This document shows, piece by piece, positions 15,887 to 24,113 of a DNA stretch of 40,539 nt (position 1 is the first letter of the stretch; each line of letters opens with the position of its first letter). Source of the DNA: Camelimonas fluminis (GTDB taxonomy: Bacteria > Pseudomonadota > Alphaproteobacteria > Rhizobiales > Beijerinckiaceae); assembly GCF_014656355.1 (NCBI RefSeq), contig NZ_BNCG01000023.1, positions 1-40,539 of the forward strand, written 5' to 3'. The notes beneath the pieces were generated by a model that was given only the letters and a program-made list of their open reading frames with translations, searched no databases and was not told the DNA's origin. The position numbers and the translations under genes are program-made.

Positions 15887-17521
15887 ATGGAAATGGATCC
15901 GGCTCTGGCAGCGAGGAAAGCGGCCATGCACGATCCCAGATTTCCGCCACGCCAAGCCTGTGTGCTGCGTGATGTCCTTGACCATCACGCTGGCCAGACG
16001 CCCGAAGCGATCTTCGTCCGGCTGCCCGATGGAGAGGAGGTCACATGGTCCCGGATGCGCGCCATGACCCGGACCACCGCCGGCGCCCTGCGGCGGCTTG
16101 GCGTGAAGCAGGGGGAGCACGTGCTGGTCTGGCTGCCCAATGGCCTCGACATGCTGCGGGTCTGGTTCGCCATCAACTACATTGGCGCCGTTTATGTGCC
16201 GCTGAATGTCGCCTATCGCAGCGCGCTGTTGGCCCATACGGTCGCCTTGTCGGATGCACGGCTCATCGTGCTCGACGCAGAGCTGGCGCCCAGGCTGGCG
16301 GAGATTGACCGGGCGCAACTGGCGCAGGCCGTCGTTTTTGGCGACAACATGCCCGCAGCTTTGGGAATTGAGACGTTTCCGTCATCCATTCTCGATGAGG
16401 ATACGTCTGATCCGCTTGATCTCGAGCGGCCGATTGAGCCTTGGGACACCCAGTCGATCATTTTTACGTCGGGAACGACCGGGCCATCAAAGGCGGTGCT
16501 GTCGTCCTACATGCACCTGACCTCGCTGGCCGGACCGCAAAGCTGGCAATGGCTGCGGGACGACGACCGGTTTCTGATCAACCTGCCGCTGTTCCATATC
16601 GGCGGGACAAGCTGCGTGTACGCCATGATGCTGCGCGGCGCTTCCATCGCCCTGGTGGAGCGTTTTGAGACCGGGACGTTCTGGCAGGTGGTCAGGCGCA
16701 GCGGCGTGACCGCCGTTGGCCTGATGGGCGCAATGGCGCCGTTTCTCATGAACGCCCCGCCCGCTGACAGCGATCGCGGCCACGGGTTGCGGATCGCCGT
16801 CATCATTCCGCTGTCGGGCGATGCGGAGGCATTCGCGCGCCGTTTCGGCGTCGAGGTGTACACCGTGTTCAACATGACCGAGATTTCGACCCCGCTGATT
16901 TCGGAACGCAATCCGGTATTGCCAGGAACCTCAGGCAAGCCGCGCCCGGGCGTTGAAGTGCGGCTGGTCGACGAGAACGATTGCGAAACGCCAGCCGGTT
17001 CTGTCGGTGAGCTGATTATCAGGACGGATACGCCATGGGCGATGAACCATGGCTATTACAAAAATCCCGAGGCGACAGCGGCGGCCTGGCGCAATGGCTG
17101 GTTCCATACGGGCGATTCCTTCCGCAGGGACGCCAACAACAATTTCTTCTTCGTCGACCGCCAGAAGGATGCGATCCGGCGACGCGGCGAGAACATTTCA
17201 TCGTTCGAGGTGGAAACGGAAGCCATGCAGCACCCTGCGGTGCGCGAGGCGGCCGCAATACCTGTGCCGAGCGCCTTCGGGGAGGACGAGGTGATGCTGG
17301 TCATCTCGCTTGCGCCTGGCGTCGCCATCGACTGCGGTGATCTGGTCCGCTTCATGGCCGCTCGCATGGCGCACTTCATGACGCCGCGTTACATACGGAT
17401 TGTTGACAACCTCCCAAAGACGCCGACTGCGAAGGTGCAGAAACATCTCCTGCGCCAGGACGGGATAACGCCGGATACCTTTGATCGGGAAGTTGCGGGC
17501 ATAGACATCAGGCGCAGATGA
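15887..17521 (+). CDS. AMP-forming acyl-CoA synthetase/ligase
   Basis: This gene encodes 544 residues of the ANL (acyl-CoA ligase) superfamily. The AMP-binding P-loop is FTSGTTGPSK (193-202). The adenine region is TVFNMTEISTP. The hinge region is DRQKDAIRRRGENISSFEVE, and the C-terminal catalytic Lys lies in KTPTAKVQK. The enzyme activates a carboxylic acid as acyl-AMP and then acyl-CoA. RRRGENIS rather than the more usual KxGGENI is typical of CaiC/crotonobetaine-type and related ligases. Two ATGs (15887, 15893) are possible starts. As the last gene of the cluster, it would channel the oxidised acid into CoA-dependent degradation. Confidence 0.92.
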   Translation: MEMDPALAARKAAMHDPRFPPRQACVLRDVLDHHAGQTPEAIFVRLPDGEEVTWSRMRAMTRTTAGALRRLGVKQGEHVLVWLPNGLDMLRVWFAINYIGAVYVPLNVAYRSALLAHTVALSDARLIVLDAELAPRLAEIDRAQLAQAVVFGDNMPAALGIETFPSSILDEDTSDPLDLERPIEPWDTQSIIFTSGTTGPSKAVLSSYMHLTSLAGPQSWQWLRDDDRFLINLPLFHIGGTSCVYAMMLRGASIALVERFETGTFWQVVRRSGVTAVGLMGAMAPFLMNAPPADSDRGHGLRIAVIIPLSGDAEAFARRFGVEVYTVFNMTEISTPLISERNPVLPGTSGKPRPGVEVRLVDENDCETPAGSVGELIIRTDTPWAMNHGYYKNPEATAAAWRNGWFHTGDSFRRDANNNFFFVDRQKDAIRRRGENISSFEVETEAMQHPAVREAAAIPVPSAFGEDEVMLVISLAPGVAIDCGDLVRFMAARMAHFMTPRYIRIVDNLPKTPTAKVQKHLLRQDGITPDTFDREVAGIDIRRR

Positions 17522-17703
17522 CCAACACATCATGGCGACATCGATGGTGGCTCCGCGAACTGCCGTGATGCATGTTTCCAGCGCAGTTCCGGAACGAATG
17601 GGCCCTGCTTTTCCTAAAACGCGCTGAAGAAGGGAGCCAGAGCCTGTAAATGAGTGCTTAGTGCCCCTATGTCAGAGGTGGTCCCGCAATTTCGGACCAG
17701 TCG

Positions 17704-18984
17704 TTAAGCTTGATGACCTGTGTCAGCAAAGCTAGGTTCGCGCGCCCGCAGCGTGTTTTCCCGCTCCACGATGTAGTCGCGCGTCAGTGAAACCGCGTCC
17801 TGCCGCCGGGCGATCTGGATCTGGAACACGGCGACGTCCTGGTGTTCGAACGCCGTCTGGCTCATCGCCAGATAGAACTCCCACATCAGGCAAAAGCGCT
17901 CGCCATGGAGCGCCAGGGCTTTGTCGCGTCGCGCCATGAAGCGTTCCCGCCATGCTTGCAGGGTGCGGGCGTAGTGCAGCCGGAGAACTTCGACGTCGGT
18001 CACGATCAGGCCGGCTTTTTCGATCGCCGGCAGGATTTCCGACAAGGGGGGCAGGTAGCCGCCCGGGAAGATGTGACGGTTGATCCAGGGATTGGGGTGA
18101 TTGGGACCGTCCGAGCAACCAATCGTGTGCAACAGCATCACACCGTCCGCGGCCAGCAGTTTCCGGCAGGTCTGGAAGTAGGTTTCGAAGAAACGCGGGC
18201 CGATATGCTCGAACATGCCGACCGAGACGATCCGGTCGAATGCGCCGGTCACGTCGCGGTAGTCCTGCAATGCGAACCGCGCCCGTCCTTCGGCGCCGGC
18301 CTCACGCGCCCGGCGGGTCGCCGCCTCAAGCTGCTCCGTCGACAGGGTGACGCCAAAAGCTTCACGGACTTTCGCGATCTCCGTCAGATACAGGAACATG
18401 CCGCCCCAACCGCAGCCGATGTCGAGGACGCTATGGCCTGGCTCCAGAACCAGCTTGGCGGCGATATGGCGCTTCTTGGCCAGTTGCGCCGCCTCCAGGT
18501 CCTGGTCCGGCGTTTCGAAATAAGCGCAGGAATATTGCCAGTCCCGATCAAGAAACAGGGCGTAGAGCCGATCGTCCAGATCGTAGTGATGCGCCACATT
18601 GGCGCGCGAGCGCCGCCGGTCGTTGCGGGTGGTGACATGGCGCAGCAGGAAGCGCGCCTTGTCGAGGCAGCGCTCCCACCAGGCTGGAGGCTGGTCGCGG
18701 GCGCCGGCCAGCACAAGAGCGAGAAAGTCGTAAATGGTCCCCTGTTCGACCAGCAGCCGCCGGTTCATGAACAGTTCGCCCAGTTGCATTTCGGGGTCGA
18801 GAAGCAACGCCAGCATGGCGCGCCTGTCCGTGAGGCGGATGGCGACCTGGGGACCGGTTCCATCGCCACAGGTAAACCGCGTCCCGTCGGGCAGGGTCAC
18901 CTGCAAGGCGCCGCGGCGGACCAGCGACGACAGGGTTTTGCGCAGAAGCTTGTCCATGAACGGCTGTTCTCTGGTCGACGTCAC
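17704..18984 (-). CDS. Cyclopropane-fatty-acyl-phospholipid synthase family methyltransferase
   Basis: This gene encodes 426 residues. It has the N-terminal SCP2-like part of CFA synthases (residues 20-110), the AHHYDLDDRLYALFLD segment (131-146) followed by YSCAYF, and the SAM site VLDIGCGWGG (186-195). Such enzymes transfer a methylene from S-adenosylmethionine to unsaturated phospholipid acyl chains at the inner face of the membrane. The start (MTSTREQPF) overlaps the PAP2 gene stop by ATGA; a second ATG at 18957 is possible. It is paired with a lipid phosphatase and lies downstream of the sigma54 operon described below, but a 130-base gap separates them, so co-regulation is not shown. Confidence 0.92.
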   Translation of the reverse strand: MTSTREQPFMDKLLRKTLSSLVRRGALQVTLPDGTRFTCGDGTGPQVAIRLTDRRAMLALLLDPEMQLGELFMNRRLLVEQGTIYDFLALVLAGARDQPPAWWERCLDKARFLLRHVTTRNDRRRSRANVAHHYDLDDRLYALFLDRDWQYSCAYFETPDQDLEAAQLAKKRHIAAKLVLEPGHSVLDIGCGWGGMFLYLTEIAKVREAFGVTLSTEQLEAATRRAREAGAEGRARFALQDYRDVTGAFDRIVSVGMFEHIGPRFFETYFQTCRKLLAADGVMLLHTIGCSDGPNHPNPWINRHIFPGGYLPPLSEILPAIEKAGLIVTDVEVLRLHYARTLQAWRERFMARRDKALALHGERFCLMWEFYLAMSQTAFEHQDVAVFQIQIARRQDAVSLTRDYIVERENTLRAREPSFADTGHQA

Positions 18985-19571
18985 GGGCCGTGATCCGGTT
19001 TGCTGAAGGGGTGCAGCGCCAGCCGCTGTAGGCGCTCAAGCGCGTCCAGCAAGCTGTCGCCATGACGGGCCATGACCCACAACGACGCCATGGCGATGGG
19101 AATGGCGATCAGGACGGCGCCAAGCATGTCGAATGGAAAATGGACGCCGAGGTAGATGCGCGACCAGGCGACGATCACGCCAAGAAGGACCGCGATCCAG
19201 GCGACGCGGAACCGCCGCAGCATGAACATCACGCTGGCCCAGACGGCGAAGGCCAGACCGTGGTTGCTGGGGAACGACGCGCTTTCACGGTGCTCGATGA
19301 GTTGATGACCCAGCCCCAGCATGAAGGGGCGCGGCCGGAACGCCGCCTGGCCGATGAGATAGCTCACCGCCAGCGCCATGCCGAGGGCCAGCAGCAACGC
19401 AATCACCGTCAGCCGGTCGCGCCGTCCGCCACCTATCCAGAGGAAGGCCATGTAGACGGGAATTGCGAGAATGACGTATCTGGCGGCGACGATCGCCAGC
19501 CACACGACAATGCCGTTGGGGGCGGGGCCTGCATTCAGGATGCTGAAGATCGATTGATCAATGTCAGTCAT
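18981..19571 (-). CDS. PAP2-family lipid phosphatase (BcrC/UppP-like)
   Basis: This gene encodes 196 residues with about five or six transmembrane helices. The three phosphatase motifs are present: QAAFRPRP (75-82, Arg where Lys is usual at the start), PSNH (101-104) and SRIYLGVHFPFD (137-148). Family members dephosphorylate undecaprenyl diphosphate or other lipid phosphates at the outer face of the inner membrane. The size and motif spacing resemble BcrC-type undecaprenyl-diphosphatases; a phosphatidate or phosphatidylglycerophosphate phosphatase is an alternative. The stop overlaps the CFA synthase start as ATGA, so the two are one transcription unit. Confidence 0.9.
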   Translation of the reverse strand: MTDIDQSIFSILNAGPAPNGIVVWLAIVAARYVILAIPVYMAFLWIGGGRRDRLTVIALLLALGMALAVSYLIGQAAFRPRPFMLGLGHQLIEHRESASFPSNHGLAFAVWASVMFMLRRFRVAWIAVLLGVIVAWSRIYLGVHFPFDMLGAVLIAIPIAMASLWVMARHGDSLLDALERLQRLALHPFSKPDHGP

Positions 19572-19617
19572 GAGCGGGCGGCCTGTTGAATTGTCGTGGC
19601 GGACTTGCTCAATCTGC

Positions 19618-19634
19618 GATATTTCTGAAATATC
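19618..19634. promoter_or_regulatory. Perfect palindrome upstream of the PAP2 gene
   Basis: GATATTT-CTG-AAATATC is a perfect 7-bp inverted repeat with a 3-base spacer, placed 47 bases before the PAP2 start in an AT-rich gap between that gene and the MipA gene. It could be an operator for the PAP2-CFA pair. No convincing promoter boxes could be assigned. Confidence 0.45.
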
Positions 19635-19702
19635 ATGATAAAATTGATGTAATTCTCAGTTAATGTCGATGTTTACAATGAAATTCATCGATAGATAGCG
19701 TT

Positions 19703-20533
19703 CTAGTCGCCGCTCCGGAAGGCATAACTGAACCCGGCCCCAATACTGAACTGGTTGCGCTGGCCGATATCGCTCACCAGCGGTGAACGGGCGGCGTTGC
19801 CGGTCATGCGTTCGTAGTGGGCGAAGATGCTGGTGCGCCAGGCAGGCGACCACGCATATTCCAGGGACGAGGTGAGGCCGACGGATTTGACGCCTCCGCC
19901 CGCGGTGTAAGCCGGCATCAACCCGTTGACGGCGGCTTCCAGCGGCGTGACGCCAAAGTTGCGTCGCATGTAGGTAGAGTCGCCGATCGACAGGCGCGGG
20001 CCGATGGAAAAGGTGAAGTTGTTGAAGCGTGAAACCCAATCCGTCGAGAGGTCGACGCTCAACCCGTAGCGACCGAACATGCCCTGGCGAACTTCTATGC
20101 GCGTGCGCAGGCGATCCAGAATGGGCCAGTACTCGGCGAAGACCCCGCCTTCGACAGTCCAGGGCAGGTCGCGCAGTCCATAAAGCCGTGGGGTTGAGGC
20201 GGCGTAGCGGCCGGCCCGGTAGGCCAGCACGGCGCCGAAGCTGAAACTGCGGGAATCGTACAGGGAGAAGTCGAGGCTGTCGTCCGGAGCGCTGAACCCT
20301 TCCGGCTCGTTCGCCCGACGCCAGCTGATGGACGGGCTGTATGAAAAGCCGGCCTTGCTGGCGCCGTCATATTTGGGGCCAAGCTGGAAGCCGCCCCCGA
20401 GCGTGACGATCCAGCCGTCATCAACGGCCGCTGGCTTCGGGGCGGCGTCCTCCGCCAGGGCGCCGGTCAGGGGCGCCGTCAGGCTGGCGCAGAGCGCGGC
20501 GGCTGACAGCAGGAAAAGCCAGCGCATGGTCAT
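19703..20533 (-). CDS. MipA/OmpV-family outer-membrane protein
   Basis: This gene encodes 276 residues. The signal peptide is MTMRWLFLLSAAALCASLTA with cleavage near ALAED. The mature part has the MipA/OmpV pattern: WIVTLGGGFQLGPKYDGA at the start, the NFGVTPLEA segment, and a final aromatic strand (FSIGAGFSYAF), as in beta-barrels. MipA-type proteins are scaffolds for peptidoglycan enzymes in E. coli, and in many bacteria they are induced under envelope stress. The ATG (20533) overlaps the stop of the sigma54 activator as ATGA; ATG 20527 is a possible alternative. It is the last gene of the kinase-regulator-MipA trio, so it is likely an output or feedback element of that signalling pair. Confidence 0.9.
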   Translation of the reverse strand: MTMRWLFLLSAAALCASLTAPLTGALAEDAAPKPAAVDDGWIVTLGGGFQLGPKYDGASKAGFSYSPSISWRRANEPEGFSAPDDSLDFSLYDSRSFSFGAVLAYRAGRYAASTPRLYGLRDLPWTVEGGVFAEYWPILDRLRTRIEVRQGMFGRYGLSVDLSTDWVSRFNNFTFSIGPRLSIGDSTYMRRNFGVTPLEAAVNGLMPAYTAGGGVKSVGLTSSLEYAWSPAWRTSIFAHYERMTGNAARSPLVSDIGQRNQFSIGAGFSYAFRSGD

Positions 20534-21906
20534 TCCGCCACCTTTCTCGCCAGCCTGATGTCGAGCTTCTTGATGCGGTGCCACAGGCTGCGCTCGCTCA
20601 CCCCAAGCAGCTTCGCCGCCTGCACCTGCACGCCGTTGGCGCGTTGCAGGGCGTCGATGATGAAATCCCGCTCGATCCGCTCCAGCTCGGCGTCCAGATC
20701 CTGGGGCAGGCCCTCGCGACCGCCACGCCTGACGTTGCTGAACAGATCCTGGGGCAGGTCGGGCAGATCGATCACCGGATTGCGCGCCACGATCACTGCC
20801 CGCTCCACGCAATTGTGCAACTCGCGGATATTGCCGGGCCAGTCGTGGGCGCTCATCGCGGAGAGGGCGGCGGGCGAAAATCCGGTAATGCGTTTTCCCA
20901 TCGAATCCGCCAGCCGCCGCAGAAAATCGGCGGCGAGCAGGGGAATGTCGCCGGCCCGCTCCCGCAGGGGCGGCAGGCGCACAGGAAACACGTTCAGCCG
21001 GTAGAAAAGATCCTCGCGGAACCGTCCTTCCGTCACGGCGGCGCGCATGTCCTGGTGGGTCGCGGCGATCAGGCGGACGTCAACCTTCTGGCTGCGGTTG
21101 GCGCCGATGGGTTCGAACGTCAGCTCCTGCACGGCGCGCAACAGTTTGGCCTGCAGGCCAATGGGCATGTCGCCGATCTCGTCAAGGAACAGTGTGCCGC
21201 CGTCAGCGGCGGCGAAGCGGCCAATGCGATTGGCCGTGGCGCCGGTGAAGGCGCCTTTCACATGGCCGAACAGCTCGCTTTCCAGCAGGTTTTCGGGCAA
21301 CGCGGCGCAGTTCACGGCGATGAACGGCTGGTTGCGGCGCGGGCTGTTAAAGTGGATGGCGCGCGCCACCACATCCTTGCCGGAGCCGCTCTCGCCGGTG
21401 AGCAAAACCGTGGCCCGGGTCTCGCAGACTTCGGTGATCTGCCGGATCACCTTGCGGAAGGACGCGCTGTCGCCAACCAGGGTCCCAAGATTGTAGCGCC
21501 CGTCGAGTTCGCCGCGCAGCCGCTCATTGTCGCGCACCACGTCGGCGAGGCGCAGCGCGCGCGCCACCGTCGCCGCCACGTGGTCGATCTCGAACGGTTT
21601 GGCGATGTAGTCAAAGGCGCCTTCCTTCACCAGCTCCACCGCGTCGCGCACGGTGGCGAACGCCGTGAGAATGATGACCGGCGTTTCTGGCCAGCGGCGG
21701 CGGATTTCCCCGAGCAGGGCGCGTCCGTCCATGTCAGGCATGCGCAGGTCGGTCAGCACCAGATCGAAGCGCTCCCGCTCCAGTCGCTGCATGGCTTCAT
21801 GGGCTCCGCCCACGGCGGTTGCGGCGTGCCCCATGTCTTCCAGCGCCGCCGCCAGCACAATGGCGAGGCGCTCTTCATCGTCGACGACGAGAATGGAATG
21901 GTTCAT
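20530..21906 (-). CDS. NtrC-family response regulator, sigma54 activator
   Basis: This gene encodes 458 residues. The receiver domain has phosphoacceptor Asp53 (VLTDLRMPD) and Lys103 (YIAKPF). The AAA+ domain has Walker A GESGSGKD (171-178), the sigma54-contacting loop GAFTGA (218-223) intact, and Walker B TLFLDEIGD. The C-terminus is a Fis-type helix-turn-helix (QVQAAKLLGVSERSLWHRIK). It therefore should activate sigma54 promoters when phosphorylated, binding an upstream site and opening the promoter with ATP. It overlaps the kinase gene (ATGA at 21903-21906) and the MipA gene (ATGA). A consensus -24/-12 promoter stands at the head of the same gene run (29862-29877), which makes autoregulation likely. 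Confidence 0.95.
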   Translation of the reverse strand: MNHSILVVDDEERLAIVLAAALEDMGHAATAVGGAHEAMQRLERERFDLVLTDLRMPDMDGRALLGEIRRRWPETPVIILTAFATVRDAVELVKEGAFDYIAKPFEIDHVAATVARALRLADVVRDNERLRGELDGRYNLGTLVGDSASFRKVIRQITEVCETRATVLLTGESGSGKDVVARAIHFNSPRRNQPFIAVNCAALPENLLESELFGHVKGAFTGATANRIGRFAAADGGTLFLDEIGDMPIGLQAKLLRAVQELTFEPIGANRSQKVDVRLIAATHQDMRAAVTEGRFREDLFYRLNVFPVRLPPLRERAGDIPLLAADFLRRLADSMGKRITGFSPAALSAMSAHDWPGNIRELHNCVERAVIVARNPVIDLPDLPQDLFSNVRRGGREGLPQDLDAELERIERDFIIDALQRANGVQVQAAKLLGVSERSLWHRIKKLDIRLARKVAE

Positions 21907-23636
21907 GTCGCCGTTCCGCTGCGGAGAAGGGGGAAGATCATGGTGAAGGACGCTCCAGTCCCATGCACGTCATCGCAGGAGGCCGCGCCGCCATGGGCGG
22001 CCGCGACGCCCTGTACTTTGGCGAGGCCAAGCCCCGAGCCCTTCGCTTTGGTCGTGAAAAAGGGATTGAAAATGTCGGCGCGGATATTTTCCGCGACGCC
22101 AGGGCCTTCATCACGGATGGTGAGCGCCGCCGTCGCGGCGTCCGCCGTCAGCGTCACATGGATCTGGCCGCCGGCCGGCATGGCGTCCATGGCGTTCAGA
22201 ACCAGATTGAGGCAGGCCTGATGCAACTGGTCGGCGTCGCCGTTGATCATGGCGCCGTCGCTGTCGTCCTGAATACGAAGCGCGATACGACGCCTGGCGA
22301 ATTCCGGCGCGGCGAAATCGGCGACCCGGTCGATGACCGAACGGAGCGCCAGAGGCTCACGCACCGGCGGGCGCGGCTGGGCGAAATCGAGAAAATCCCT
22401 CACCAGCGTTTCGATGCGTCGCACCTCGTCGATGACATAACCGAGCATGCGATCTTCCGATGGCGGCAGGTGGGTGCGCTTGCGCACGACTTCCGTCGAG
22501 GTCTTGATGATGCCGAGCGGATTGCGCACCTCGTGGGCGATGACCATCGCCGCCTGCCCGAGGGCGGACAGCCGGTCCCGGCGCCTCAGTTCGTTTTCCA
22601 GTTCATGCAGCGTGCCCAGTTGCTCCGCCATGCCGTTGAAACCGGAGGCCAGCTCCACGATCTCGCGGCCGCCGCGATTTGCGTCGACCCGATGCCGGAA
22701 GTCGCCGGCGGCGATGGCGCGCACGCCCCGCGTCAGGTCGCGCAGGGGGCGCGCCAGCAGGCCGGAGATGACCAGGCCGGCGATGATCGAGATGACGCTG
22801 CCGAAAATGAAGATGCCAAGGAACAGGCTCTCGCGGCCAAGCTGCGCCAGCAGGCCCTCGCTGCTGCGCAGGCCGATAAAGCTGATGGCGGCGAGTTTGC
22901 CGCGCACGTCACGAAACCCCGCATAGACAGCCCGGTAGGCGCCGCCATCCGCGTCAGGGACGAAAATCTCGTTTTCGCCAGCGGCCAAGCGGGATCTTAT
23001 GGCGTCCGGGATGGTGGTTGAGGCGCCTTCATGGGTGCGCAACACCGACGCCAGCTGGCCGCCGAAGTCGGCAAACAGGCGCACGTCGAGGGAGGTGACG
23101 ACCTTGATGCCGCCCAGATAGCTTTCATCGAGCCAGGTTCCGACAAGGATATTCACCGGTTGACCGTGAATGTCGACGCGCTGGACGGCGCCCGCCATCA
23201 GCCATCGCCTGTCGGAGGCGATGATGCGGAACAGGCCCTCGCCCGTTGTGGTGGGCAGACCATCGGCGACCTGAAACGGGCGCGACGCGTACAGCATTTC
23301 GCCGTCAGGCCGGTAGATGGCGATCAGGTCATAGCCGACCGAACTGAGCAGCTCGAACTGATGCCGGATGGAGCGCGGCGCGCTCAGCTCCGCATCAGGC
23401 TTGCTTTCCATGCGCCGGGCGATGACGCCGGCGACGCGGCGCGCCTCCTGGGCGGCCTCGACCACTTCAAGGCGGAAGAACCGGGAGGTTTCGCCAAGCC
23501 ACTGCGCCACGTTGGCTTCAAACGCGCCTGAAATCAGCGTCGCCGCGACATAGGCCGAAGCCAGCATGGCGGGGGCGCTGACCAGCATGAAGCCGAGCAC
23601 CAGCCGCAGCCGCAGGGTCATGACGCGCGCCTTCAC
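21903..23636 (-). CDS. Membrane sensor histidine kinase (NtrB-type output)
   Basis: This gene encodes 577 residues from a GTG at 23636, or 572 from ATG 23621. Helix 1 spans about residues 10-35. A periplasmic sensor of about 235 residues follows, with GYDLIAIYRPDGEMLYASRP reminiscent of Cache/PAS-like sensors. Helix 2 is 271-294, HAMP about 295-347, and the phosphoacceptor is His368 (AHEVRNPLGII). The ATPase domain has N-box CLNLVLNAMDAM and G-boxes DEGPGV and GSGLGLAKV. It should phosphorylate the adjacent NtrC-type regulator in response to a periplasmic or envelope signal. A GC-rich hairpin directly before the start may hide the ribosome site. Confidence 0.93.
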   Translation of the reverse strand: MKARVMTLRLRLVLGFMLVSAPAMLASAYVAATLISGAFEANVAQWLGETSRFFRLEVVEAAQEARRVAGVIARRMESKPDAELSAPRSIRHQFELLSSVGYDLIAIYRPDGEMLYASRPFQVADGLPTTTGEGLFRIIASDRRWLMAGAVQRVDIHGQPVNILVGTWLDESYLGGIKVVTSLDVRLFADFGGQLASVLRTHEGASTTIPDAIRSRLAAGENEIFVPDADGGAYRAVYAGFRDVRGKLAAISFIGLRSSEGLLAQLGRESLFLGIFIFGSVISIIAGLVISGLLARPLRDLTRGVRAIAAGDFRHRVDANRGGREIVELASGFNGMAEQLGTLHELENELRRRDRLSALGQAAMVIAHEVRNPLGIIKTSTEVVRKRTHLPPSEDRMLGYVIDEVRRIETLVRDFLDFAQPRPPVREPLALRSVIDRVADFAAPEFARRRIALRIQDDSDGAMINGDADQLHQACLNLVLNAMDAMPAGGQIHVTLTADAATAALTIRDEGPGVAENIRADIFNPFFTTKAKGSGLGLAKVQGVAAAHGGAASCDDVHGTGASFTMIFPLLRSGTAT

Positions 23637-23637
23637 T

Positions 23638-23662
23638 GGCGCCCCCCATTCGGGGCGGCGCC
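23638..23662 (-). promoter_or_regulatory. GC-rich hairpin covering the kinase ribosome-binding region
   Basis: On the transcript, GGCGCC-G-CCCC pairs with GGGG-GGCGCC around a GAAT loop, a ten-pair stem with one bulge. It ends one base before the GTG start of the sensor kinase and contains the only G-rich ribosome-binding candidate. It lies in the 60-base gap after the second 4-TM protein gene. It could reduce kinase translation or act as a partial terminator, keeping signalling proteins below enzyme levels. No T-run follows, so termination is less likely. Confidence 0.5.
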
Positions 23663-23696
23663 GCCTTCCGGAAACGCGCGGGGCAGAGCCGCTTGC

Positions 23697-24113
23697 TCAG
23701 TCAATGTTTTCGCCTCCCGCTTCCTCGCCATGGCCGAGCAGGACAACGCCTGACACGATCAGCGCCACGCCACAGGCCTGGGCCAGACTGATCCGCTCTC
23801 CCAGCACGGCCCATGCCAGCAACGGCACGGTGATATAAGTCATGCCGGTCATCGGAAAGGCGCGGCTGAGCGGCATGTTGCGCAGGATCGCCATCCAGAC
23901 AAAAAACACGCTGACATAGCCGGCCACCGCCAGCCAGACTCCCGGAAGGGTGAGGGCGTGCAGCAACATGGCGGGCCCTGCGTCCATACCCGCGAGGCCA
24001 TCGGCGCCCCATTTGAACGCCAGCTGCGCGCCGGTGTCGAGCAGGATGAACAGCAGCCAGATGACGCCCTGGCGCCAGCGATTGCCGGCGGCGCGTGCGG
24101 TTGCAACGTTCAC
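23697..24113 (-). CDS. 4-TM EamA/SMR-like (DMT superfamily) transporter subunit 2
   Basis: This gene encodes 138 residues with four predicted helices. The GTG start at 24113 overlaps the acyltransferase stop as GTGA; a longer upstream frame is rejected. Helix 1 (VIWLLFILLDTGAQLAFKWG) carries Asp26 where small-multidrug-resistance proteins have their essential Glu14, followed by the QLAFKWGAD segment that resembles ArnE/ArnF. Such short proteins work as dimers. A second member occurs in the same operon (26327-26683), so the two may form a heterodimer like ArnE/ArnF or paired SMR proteins. The cargo may be a lipid-linked or cationic product of the operon; this is inference. Confidence 0.88.
   Translation of the reverse strand: MNVATARAAGNRWRQGVIWLLFILLDTGAQLAFKWGADGLAGMDAGPAMLLHALTLPGVWLAVAGYVSVFFVWMAILRNMPLSRAFPMTGMTYITVPLLAWAVLGERISLAQACGVALIVSGVVLLGHGEEAGGENID

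Noticed and set aside
18955-18957. Internal ATG as the start of the CFA synthase
   Set aside because: The ATG at 18984 overlaps the PAP2 stop as ATGA, the coupling used throughout this block, so the longer form is preferred, though the shorter one is not excluded.
20578-22221. A 547-codon open frame on the plus strand opposite the NtrC-type regulator
   Set aside because: It is a shadow of high-GC coding on the other strand: His/Gln/Arg-rich, no domain, no ribosome site, and it lies opposite a regulator with all motifs intact.
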